Source: an uncultured Clostridia bacterium
GTDB taxonomy: Bacteria > Bacillota > Clostridia > Oscillospirales > Acutalibacteraceae
Length of the DNA stretch: 11,936 nucleotides
Reading direction: 5' to 3'
Assembly: GCA_946405475.1 (NCBI GenBank)
Contig: CAMJHI010000041.1
Location: 1 to 11,936 of the forward strand
This document shows, piece by piece, positions 1-5,606 of the stretch. The notes beneath the pieces were generated by a model, which saw nothing but the letters and a program-made list of their open reading frames with translations, did not search any database and was not told the origin of the DNA. Within the stretch, counting starts at the first letter, position 1. Each line of letters begins with the position of its first letter. A program made the translations under genes and the position numbers.

Positions 1-759
1 GAACCCCAAGCGGGTCAGGAACATTTTCATCTGCTCGGGCGTGGTGTTCTGCGCTTCGTCTAAAATCACGAAGCTGTCGTCGAGCGTGCGGCCGCGCATA
101 TAGGCCAGGGGCGCGACCTCGATGCTGCCGCGTTCCTGATAGCGCTGAAAGTTTTCGGCGCCGAGCATGTCGAACAGCGCGTCGTACAGCGGGCGCAGAT
201 ACGGGTCGACCTTTTGCTGCAGATCGCCCGGCAGAAAGCCTAACTTTTCACCGGCTTCGACCGCGGGGCGCGTTAAGATGATGCGGTTGACCTCTTTGGC
301 GCGAAAGGCGTTGACCGCCATGGCCACAGCCAGATAGGTCTTGCCCGTGCCCGCCGGGCCGATGCCGAACACGACGGTGTTGTCGCGGATGGCTTCGATA
401 TAGTTTTTTTGCCCGAGCGTTTTGGGCTTGACGGGCTTGCCGCGCGCGGTGATGCACACGCAGTCGTTGCTCATGGCGGAAAGCCGCTCCTCCGCCCCCT
501 CGTTGACCAGCGACATGACGTAGCGCACGTTCTGGTCGGTGAGCGCCTCGCCCTTGTTGATGAGCGTGAGCAGCCCGTTGATGGTGCGCACCGCTTTGGA
601 GACCATTTCGGCCTCGCCGCTGACCTTCAGCTCCGACCCGCGGCTGACCACGGAAACGCCGTACTCGCCTTCGATCTTGCGAATGTTTTCATCAAAGCTG
701 CCGAACAGGCTCACGGCATGCTCCATGCGCTCGATATTGACGGTTTGTTCAAACATCAT
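1..759 (-). CDS. phoH: PhoH family ATPase (partial, C-terminus off the left edge)
   Basis: Cytoplasmic P-loop ATPase of the PhoH (PhoL/YbeZ-like) family, linked in other bacteria to RNA metabolism and ribosome maturation, often beside ybeY and era; its exact reaction is not settled. Reading leftward from 759 gives 253 codons without a stop, so about 70-80 residues of a typical 320-330 are missing. The N-terminal ~100 residues look like the KH-like domain of the family. Walker A GPAGTGKT lies at residues 134-141 and Walker B/DEAQ (ILDEAQNTTPEQMK) around 232-245, both diagnostic. The start is a double ATG (759 and 756), preceded by AAGGGG about 10 bases upstream; either could be used. It is divergent from the DUF1015 gene. 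Identity is secure; whether ybeY follows cannot be seen. Confidence 0.96.
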   Translation of the reverse strand, partial: MMFEQTVNIERMEHAVSLFGSFDENIRKIEGEYGVSVVSRGSELKVSGEAEMVSKAVRTINGLLTLINKGEALTDQNVRYVMSLVNEGAEERLSAMSNDCVCITARGKPVKPKTLGQKNYIEAIRDNTVVFGIGPAGTGKTYLAVAMAVNAFRAKEVNRIILTRPAVEAGEKLGFLPGDLQQKVDPYLRPLYDALFDMLGAENFQRYQERGSIEVAPLAYMRGRTLDDSFVILDEAQNTTPEQMKMFLTRLGF

Positions 760-784
760 AACGGGAAAACGCCCCTTTTTCCGG

Positions 785-798
785 CCGCCGCACGGCGG
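785..798 (-). other. Small GC hairpin in the phoH 5' leader
   Basis: CCGCCG, a CA loop, then CGGCGG form a perfect 6-bp stem between the predicted phoH transcription start and its ribosome binding site. It could stabilise the leader or modulate translation. No T-run follows on the minus strand, so it is not an obvious terminator. Its function is unknown and it may be chance in GC-rich DNA. Confidence 0.35.
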
Positions 799-823
799 AA
801 GGAATTACTGCAATATTGACAAA

Positions 824-852
824 ATAATAACACAGTTTTTATGAAATGTCAC
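824..852 (-). promoter_or_regulatory. Predicted sigma-A type promoter for phoH
   Basis: On the minus strand GTGACA (-35, positions 852-847) and TATTAT (-10, positions 829-824) are separated by exactly 17 bases; each matches the consensus at 5 of 6 positions. The surrounding stretch is AT-rich, unlike the coding DNA. The predicted start would be near 817, giving a leader of about 58 bases before phoH. Assigned by pattern only. Confidence 0.6.
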
Positions 853-901
853 TACTTTTTCTTATTTTTTCGTTTTCTTTCCGGTTTCCGATTGGGAATT
901 G

Positions 902-930
902 TTGACTTTGCCGGGAAAATGATGTAATTT
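902..930 (+). promoter_or_regulatory. Predicted sigma-A type promoter for DUF1015-obg-mrnC
   Basis: TTGACT (902-907) and TAATTT (925-930) are spaced by 17 bases in an AT-rich stretch upstream of the DUF1015 start. The start of transcription would be around 937, giving a leader of about 60 bases. It is the only good promoter seen upstream of the DUF1015-obg-mrnC group, so it probably drives all three. The rest of the 760-995 gap holds no gene that I can support. Confidence 0.6.
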
Positions 931-995
931 TATTCTGTGATAGTTTGCGATTCAAACCACACCAAACCAATCTGATCCCAAAAGGAGTTTTTACC

Positions 996-2237
996 ATGGC
1001 TGTTTTCAAAGCCTTTACCGCCGTTCGCCCCCTGCCCGAATATGCTTCGCAGGTGGCTGCCCTGCCCTATGACGTGATGAACAGCGCAGAAGCCGCCGAG
1101 GCCGTGAAGGGCAACCCGTATTCGTTTTTGCACGTGGATAAAGCCGAGATCGACCTGCCCGACGGCACCGACCTGTACAGCCCGGCGGTTTATCAGAAAG
1201 CGCGCGAAAACCTGCAGGCCCTTGTGGAAAAGGGAATTTGCAAGAAGGACGACAAGCCCTGCTTTTTCCTCTACCGCCAGATCATGAACGGCCGCAGCCA
1301 GACCGGCGTGGTCGGCTGCGCGTCGATCGACGATTACCTCAACGACCGTATCAAAAAGCACGAATACACCCGCGAAGAAAAGGAGCAGGACCGCATCCGC
1401 CACGTGGATACCTGCAGCGCCCACACGGGGCCGATCTTTCTGACCTATAAAAACGGCGACGCCGTGCGCGCGCTGACCGAACAATGGAAAAACGAGCACG
1501 AGCCGGTCTACGATTTCGTGGCCGACGGCGTGGCGCAGACGGTCTGGGTCGTTGACGACGACGGCGTGATCGCCGCGCTGACCGACGCCTTTGCCGCGAT
1601 GGACGCGCTGTATATTGCCGACGGACATCACCGCTGCGCTTCGGCGGTGAAGGTCGGGCTCAAGCGCCGCGCCGAAAACCCGGATTACACGGGCGAAGAA
1701 GAATTCAACAGCTTTTTGGCGGTGTGCTTCCCCTGTGACGAGCTGGCCATCATGGACTATAACCGCGTCATCCGCGACCTCAACGGCTACACTCTCGACC
1801 AGCTTCTCACCCGCATCAGCGAGTTCTTCACCTTCCGCTTCGTCGGCAGCGACGAACCGTTCCGTCCGACCCAAAAGCACACCTTCGGCCTGTTCTGTCA
1901 GGGCAAATGGTATTGCCTGACCGCCAAAGAGGGCACGTTTGACGAAAACGACCCCGTGGCGCGGCTGGACGTTTCCATTCTGCAAAACAACCTCATCGCG
2001 CCGATTTTAGGCATCACCGACCCGCGCACCGACGAGCGCATTGACTTTGTGGGCGGCATCCGCGGCCTGAAGGAGCTGGAGCGCCGCGCAACGACCGACA
2101 TGAAGCTGGCGTTTTCGATGTATCCCACCACGCTGGACGATCTGACCGCCATTGCCGACGCGGGCATGGTCATGCCGCCGAAATCGACCTGGTTTGAGCC
2201 CAAGCTGCTCAGCGGGCTGTTCATTCACGAGATCTGA
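996..2237 (+). CDS. DUF1015 family protein
   Basis: Soluble 413-residue protein of the DUF1015 (COG4198) family, of normal length for it. Family landmarks seen: an N-terminal segment with VAALPYDVM (20-28) and NPYSFLHVDK (40-49), a KHEYTREEKEQDR stretch (121-133), and ADGHHR (208-213), the conserved histidine motif likely to lie at an active site. Some DUF1015 members have been linked to free-serine phosphorylation, and family genes often sit near serine biosynthesis genes; no ser gene is visible here, so the substrate is left open. The start at 996 is chosen because AAAGGAG ends 8 bases before it; the frame stays open to 945 but without a ribosome binding site. The stop codon overlaps the obg Shine-Dalgarno, pointing to coupled expression. 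No signal peptide or membrane segment is seen. Confidence 0.93.
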   Translation: MAVFKAFTAVRPLPEYASQVAALPYDVMNSAEAAEAVKGNPYSFLHVDKAEIDLPDGTDLYSPAVYQKARENLQALVEKGICKKDDKPCFFLYRQIMNGRSQTGVVGCASIDDYLNDRIKKHEYTREEKEQDRIRHVDTCSAHTGPIFLTYKNGDAVRALTEQWKNEHEPVYDFVADGVAQTVWVVDDDGVIAALTDAFAAMDALYIADGHHRCASAVKVGLKRRAENPDYTGEEEFNSFLAVCFPCDELAIMDYNRVIRDLNGYTLDQLLTRISEFFTFRFVGSDEPFRPTQKHTFGLFCQGKWYCLTAKEGTFDENDPVARLDVSILQNNLIAPILGITDPRTDERIDFVGGIRGLKELERRATTDMKLAFSMYPTTLDDLTAIADAGMVMPPKSTWFEPKLLSGLFIHEI

Positions 2238-2247
2238 GGTCACCGAC

Positions 2248-3519
2248 ATGTTTGTTGATATTGCAAAAATCACCGTAAAAGGCGGCAAGGGCGGCGACGG
2301 CGCCGTGGCCTTCCACCGTGAAAAATTCGTCGCCTCCGGCGGACCGGACGGCGGCGACGGCGGTAAGGGCGGCGACGTGGTGCTGCAGGTGGATACCAAC
2401 CTGTCCACGCTGGCCGACTTCCGCTACAAGCGCAAATACACCGCCCCCTCCGGCACGAACGGCTCCTCCGGCCGCAAGAACGGCAAAAAGGGCGAGGATC
2501 TGATCATCCGCGTTCCGCTTGGCACGGTGGTCAAAGACGCCGCGACGGGCAAAATATTGGCGGATCTGTCCGACGATCAGCCGTTCATCGCCGCCAAGGG
2601 CGGCAAGGGCGGCTGGGGCAACCCGCATTTTGCCACGGCCACCCGGCAGGTGCCCCGTTTCGCCAAAAGCGGCGCGCCGGGCGAAGAGTGGGAGCTGTCG
2701 CTGGAGCTCAAGCTCATTGCCGACGTAGGGCTGCTGGGCTTTCCGAACGTGGGCAAATCGAGCTTTATCTCCGTGGTCAGTCAGGCCAAGCCGATCATTG
2801 CCGATTATCATTTCACCACCCTCACGCCCGTGCTGGGCGTGGTGAGCATGGGCGAGGGCAACTCGTTCGTGATCGCGGACATTCCCGGGCTGATCGAAGG
2901 CGCGAGCGACGGCGTCGGGCTCGGGCATGAGTTTTTGCGCCACGTGGAGCGCTGCCGCATGCTCGTGCATATTCTGGACGCCGCCGGCAGCGAGGGGCGC
3001 GACCCGATCGAGGATTTTGAAAAGATCAACGCGGAGCTGGAAAAATTCAACCCCGATCTCGCCAAACGCAAGCAGATCGTGGCGGCCAACAAAATCGATC
3101 TGGCGACGGATGAACAGCTGGAGCGGCTGGAAAACTATATGCGCGAGCACGGTTACGATTTTTACCGCATGTGCGCCCCCATCGCCGAGGGCACGCAGCA
3201 GGTGATCAACGCCGTGGCCGCCGAGCTGGCCAAGCTGCCGCCCGTGGTGCGCTATGAGCGCGAAACGATCACCCCCGCCGAACTGCCCGTGGAAAAGGGG
3301 CAGAACTACACCATCCGCGTGGAGGACGGCGTGTATTTTGTGGAGGCGGAATGGCTGCTCAAGATATTGCAGCGCACCGATTTAGACGACTATGAGGCGC
3401 TGCAGTACTTCCAGCGCGTGCTCGAAACCAGCGGCATTCTGAACAGTCTGGTCGAGCGCGGCATTCAGGAGGGCGACACCGTCGTCATTTATGATTTTGA
3501 ATTCGATTACGTCTCATAA
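2248..3519 (+). CDS. obg: GTPase Obg (CgtA), ribosome assembly
   Basis: Essential cytoplasmic GTPase that binds the 50S precursor and couples large-subunit assembly to nutrient and ppGpp status. At 423 residues it has the full three-domain form: a glycine-rich Obg fold (1-~157), a G domain (~158-330) and the OCT C-terminal domain (~340-423) found in Gram-positive Obg. G-domain motifs: G1 GFPNVGKS (164-171), switch threonines T190-T191, G3 DIPGLIEGA (211-219), G4 NKID (281-284), and a divergent G5 region around 309-316. The start at 2248 fits the conserved MFVDIAKI beginning and TGAGGT 7 bases upstream; an in-frame upstream ATG at 2152 lies inside DUF1015 and is rejected. The usual rplU-rpmA partners are not upstream; DUF1015 takes that place. 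mrnC follows after 20 bases. Confidence 0.98.
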   Translation: MFVDIAKITVKGGKGGDGAVAFHREKFVASGGPDGGDGGKGGDVVLQVDTNLSTLADFRYKRKYTAPSGTNGSSGRKNGKKGEDLIIRVPLGTVVKDAATGKILADLSDDQPFIAAKGGKGGWGNPHFATATRQVPRFAKSGAPGEEWELSLELKLIADVGLLGFPNVGKSSFISVVSQAKPIIADYHFTTLTPVLGVVSMGEGNSFVIADIPGLIEGASDGVGLGHEFLRHVERCRMLVHILDAAGSEGRDPIEDFEKINAELEKFNPDLAKRKQIVAANKIDLATDEQLERLENYMREHGYDFYRMCAPIAEGTQQVINAVAAELAKLPPVVRYERETITPAELPVEKGQNYTIRVEDGVYFVEAEWLLKILQRTDLDDYEALQYFQRVLETSGILNSLVERGIQEGDTVVIYDFEFDYVS

Positions 3520-3539
3520 CAAGAAAGGGTTTTGAACCA

Positions 3540-3938
3540 TTGAACCGACTGCTCAGCGACGACGCCTGCCAACCGAATCAGCTCAGCCCCATCTCGCTCG
3601 CCTTTCTGGGCGACGCGGTGTATGAAAGCATGGTGCGGGAGCACCTGATCCGGCAGCAGGACCGCAAAACCGACGATCTGCACCGCGCGGCCGTGCGCTT
3701 TGTGAGCGCGCAGGCGCAGGATGAAGCGCTGCGGCGCATCCTGCCGCTGCTGACCGAAGAAGAGACCTTGGCCTTCAAGCGCGGGCGAAACGCGCACGTG
3801 ACCCACGTGCCCAAGGGCGCGACCACGGCGCAGTATCACAACGCCACGGGCTTTGAGGCGCTGTTCGGATGGCTGTATCTCAACGGCAGGATCGAGCGGC
3901 TGCGGGAACTGTTCAACGTCATTCGCCAAGGCGAATGA
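3540..3938 (+). CDS. mrnC: Mini-ribonuclease III (23S rRNA maturation)
   Basis: Small RNase III-like enzyme of 132 residues that lacks a double-stranded RNA-binding domain. In Bacillus it trims both ends of 23S pre-rRNA within the 50S precursor. The catalytic signature LAFLGDAVYE is at 20-29, with the metal-binding aspartate at D25, and the second acidic motif FEALFGWLYL begins at 105 with E106. TTG at 3540 is taken as the start because AAAGGG (3524-3529) lies 10 bases upstream and no ATG occurs before the catalytic core. Length and motif positions match the family. It follows obg by 20 bases and is probably in the same transcript. In many Clostridia mrnC sits beside cysS; here obg is the neighbour. 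Confidence 0.95.
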   Translation: MNRLLSDDACQPNQLSPISLAFLGDAVYESMVREHLIRQQDRKTDDLHRAAVRFVSAQAQDEALRRILPLLTEEETLAFKRGRNAHVTHVPKGATTAQYHNATGFEALFGWLYLNGRIERLRELFNVIRQGE

Positions 3939-3940
3939 CA

Positions 3941-4119
3941 CAATGAATTGCGCCGTTCGGCGCGTGAATTGCCTGACGGCATGAATTGACCTGCGGTCAT
4001 GAATTGCGCTTCGCGCATGAAGGGGCCTGCGGCCGGCTGCTATAATTGAGTGCGGGCGAAGCCCGTCCGCCATGCATGGCGAAGCCGATTCCTGACGGCA
4101 ACGCCGTCAATTCATTATG
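3941..4119. repeat. Micro-hairpin array with constant TGAATTG linkers (MITE-like)
   Basis: The TGAATTG linker occurs at 3944, 3965, 3982 and 4000 (spacing 21, 17, 18), and an inverted copy CAATTCA lies at 4108-4114, so the ends read as inverted repeats. Between them lie short palindromes, mostly with 3-base loops: CGCCG/CGGCG (3951-3962), GCC/GGC (3971-3980), TGACC/GGTCA (3987-3999), TGCGC/GCGCA (4005-4017), GGCC/GGCC (4024-4034), CGGGC/GCCCG (4053-4065), the 14-base palindrome CGCCATGCATGGCG (4068-4081), and TGACGGC/GCCGTCA (4093-4109). The stems differ in sequence but stay self-complementary. No protein is encoded. Whether it is a mobile miniature element, a repeat family like REP/BIME, or a transcript-end structure for mrnC is not decidable here. 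Confidence 0.75.
4038..4046 (+). promoter_or_regulatory. Extended -10 promoter inside the repeat array
   Basis: TGCTATAAT matches the extended -10 consensus TGnTATAAT perfectly and points toward the YitT-family gene. No convincing -35 is found 17 bases upstream (TGAAGG at 4018-4023), which is usual for extended -10 promoters. Transcription would start near 4053 and give a leader of about 117 bases holding three of the hairpins. It is the only good promoter seen for the downstream gene. Confidence 0.55.
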
Positions 4120-4143
4120 AAGCGATCGGAAAGCGAAAGGAAC

Positions 4144-4163
4144 GGAGGAAAACGCCGTAAGGC
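4144..4163 (+). promoter_or_regulatory. Shine-Dalgarno region of the YitT-family gene with odd spacing
   Basis: A strong GGAGG (4144-4148) is 21 bases from the ATG at 4170, too far for normal use. Between them GCC-GTAA-GGC (4154-4163) can fold and shorten the effective distance to about 11 bases. Alternatively the weaker AAGG (4159-4162), 7 bases from the ATG, is the real site; the two choices exclude each other because the hairpin would cover AAGG. Confidence 0.4.
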
Positions 4164-4169
4164 AAAAAA

Positions 4170-5069
4170 ATGACAAAAATCAAAGATTTTTCCAAAGGAA
4201 TAAAAAAAGAGGACGTTCTGGAATTTTTGCTGGACAACATCATCTGGCTGATCGGCTGCTTTTTCTATGCGCTGGCCATCAACATTTTCAACGTCCCCAA
4301 CCGGATCGCGCAGGGCGGGTTTTCCGGCCTGGCGATTGTGGTGAACTACCTGACCAAGCTGCCCGTGGGCGCGGTCAACTTTGCGCTGAACATTCCGCTG
4401 TTCATTCTGGCGTGGTTCTTTGTGGGCAAGCGCTTCGTGTTCCGCAGCCTGTGGGTCACGGCCATGCTTTCCGTGATCATCGACGTTATGGCGAAGTATT
4501 CCAAGCCCTTTGAATACACCAAGGATCCGCTGCTGGCCGCCATTTTCGGCGGCGCGTGCTGCGGCGTCGGCGTGGCGCTGGTGCTCAACCGCGGCGCGAC
4601 CACGGGCGGCACCGACATTTTAGGGCGGCTGCTGCGTCTGATTGCCCCCCATATTTCCTACGGGCGGGTCATCATGGCCGCCGACATCACCGTGGTGGCC
4701 ATCGCGGCCATCGTGTTCCGCAACGTGGAAAGCGCGATGTATGCCGCCATCGTCATTTTCGTGTCGTCCAAGGCCATTGATTTCATCCTCTACGGCTTCA
4801 ACAAGAGCAAGATGCTCATGGTCATCACCGACAAGGCCGCAGAGATCAGCCAGACGCTCACCGCCCAATCCCCGCGCGGCATCAGCATCGTGCCGGTCAC
4901 CGGCGCTTACACGGGCGAGGAAAAGAAAATGCTGATCTGCGTGCTGCACGGCAACGAGGTTTCCCGCGTGCTCAAAACGATCAAACGCATCGATCCGCAC
5001 ACCTTTACGATCATCACCGAAGCCAACGAGATCATCGGCAAGGGGTTCCGGGCGAGTTACAACGAATAA
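4170..5069 (+). CDS. YitT family membrane protein (DUF161 + DUF2179)
   Basis: Integral membrane protein of 299 residues, the standard length of the YitT family, whose transported substrate or signal is not established. A short basic cytoplasmic start (MTKIKDFSKGIKKE) is followed by hydrophobic segments near 22-42, 50-62, 70-86, 92-108, 121-139, 165-185 and 190-206, with the family's glycine-rich RGATTGGTDI stretch at 141-150. From about 213 on, the protein becomes soluble and matches a C-terminal DUF2179 domain (LMVITDKAAEIS at 216-227), a small regulatory-type fold. ATG at 4170 is the only sensible start. It stands alone on its strand: a repeat array with an embedded promoter precedes it and a strong terminator follows 5 bases after the stop. 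Family call is firm; the physiological role is unknown. Confidence 0.93.
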   Translation: MTKIKDFSKGIKKEDVLEFLLDNIIWLIGCFFYALAINIFNVPNRIAQGGFSGLAIVVNYLTKLPVGAVNFALNIPLFILAWFFVGKRFVFRSLWVTAMLSVIIDVMAKYSKPFEYTKDPLLAAIFGGACCGVGVALVLNRGATTGGTDILGRLLRLIAPHISYGRVIMAADITVVAIAAIVFRNVESAMYAAIVIFVSSKAIDFILYGFNKSKMLMVITDKAAEISQTLTAQSPRGISIVPVTGAYTGEEKKMLICVLHGNEVSRVLKTIKRIDPHTFTIITEANEIIGKGFRASYNE

Positions 5070-5074
5070 AAGAG

Positions 5075-5110
5075 AAGGCCTTCCGTTCACCTGAGCGGAA
5101 AGCCTTTTTT
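5075..5110. terminator. Bidirectional intrinsic terminator between convergent genes
   Basis: Positions 5075-5089 pair with 5092-5106 in a 15-position stem with one C/A mismatch and one G-U pair, followed on the plus strand by a T-run (5105-5110). On the minus strand the complementary A side gives TTCTCTTTT, so it can also serve the leftward gene ending at 5110. It sits exactly between two convergent stop codons, and the T-run touches the stop of the leftward gene. Confidence 0.9.
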
Positions 5111-5547
5111 CACAGATAATCCCGCACGCCGTGTGCCAGATGCTCCTCGGCGGCGATGAGCTTTTTGGTGATATCCTTCACCCGCTCCTCGGCCGCCTCA
5201 TACTGATTGAGATAGCGGTTGAGCGATTTCACGCCCATATCGCACCCGTCGGTGATCAGACCCGAAACGGTTTTGTCAGGGTCGGACGAAAAGCCGAGCA
5301 TCATGTTGGTTTTCAGCCAGGACATGCCCTCGACCATGGGGTTGGGGTTTTTGCCGTCATCGCCGTAATCATCGAGCATTTCCTGCGTTTCGCGCTCGAT
5401 CCGCTCGTGCTCCTCCTTCGATTTTTGCAGCACGGCTTTCAGCTCGCCGCTCTTCACCTTCGGCAGCACCTCGTCGATCGAATCCACGCCCATTTTGATG
5501 CCGGCGCAGCATTCCCGCAGCAGCTTGATCGTATCTTCATGAATCAT
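5110..5547 (-). CDS. Small helical protein, possibly ferritin-like four-helix bundle
   Basis: A 145-residue soluble protein that I do not recognise with certainty. It is almost wholly predicted helical: helices near 4-30, 33-62, 72-115 and 117-144, separated by an acidic DDYGDDGKNPNP loop (59-70). Acidic and histidine residues such as E46-H47, E134-E135 and H136 recall di-iron four-helix bundles of the ferritin-like/DUF2383 type, but no complete ExxH pair set is clear, so metal binding is a guess. There is no signal peptide. Start at 5547 is backed by a perfect AAGGAGG (5557-5563) 9 bases upstream. That site lies within the 3' arm of a long hairpin, suggesting translational control. The gene lies 59 bases after the glycosyltransferase gene on the same strand. 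Confidence 0.8.
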   Translation of the reverse strand: MIHEDTIKLLRECCAGIKMGVDSIDEVLPKVKSGELKAVLQKSKEEHERIERETQEMLDDYGDDGKNPNPMVEGMSWLKTNMMLGFSSDPDKTVSGLITDGCDMGVKSLNRYLNQYEAAEERVKDITKKLIAAEEHLAHGVRDYL

Positions 5548-5549
5548 TA

Positions 5550-5595
5550 AAATCAGCCTCCTTCGGTACTTATGGTAACCGCAGGAGGCTGATTT
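5550..5595 (-). promoter_or_regulatory. Long hairpin that sequesters the ribosome binding site of the 5110-5547 gene
   Basis: AATCAGCCTCCT (5551-5562) and AGGAGGCTGATT (5583-5594) are perfect complements, extended by one A-T pair at 5550/5595 to 13 bp. After one mismatch a further CGGT/ACCG pairing (5564-5567 with 5578-5581) leaves a 10-base loop. Read on the minus strand, the 3' arm contains the whole AAGGAGG-type ribosome binding site of the small helical protein, and only four T residues follow. It could act as a weak terminator for the upstream gene, as a translational lock, or both. Confidence 0.7.
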
Positions 5596-5606
5596 ATTCG
5601 TTTTTG

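Noticed and set aside
816..844. Plus-strand promoter beginning with TTGACA at 816-821
   Set aside because: The -35 is perfect, but the -10 at 17-base spacing (TTATGA) is poor. The TTGACT/TAATTT pair at 902-930 is better placed for the DUF1015 gene.
2221..3150. A 309-codon minus-strand frame opposite obg, and similar long frames opposite DUF1015, the GH78 fusion and the alanyl-tRNA editing gene
   Set aside because: These are composition shadows of well-supported genes. None shows a family motif or a Shine-Dalgarno consistent with its start.
3941..4119. CRISPR array
   Set aside because: Only a 7-base unit recurs, at 17-21 base spacing, with palindromes in between. There are no 23-40 base repeats, no spacer-length intervals and no cas genes.
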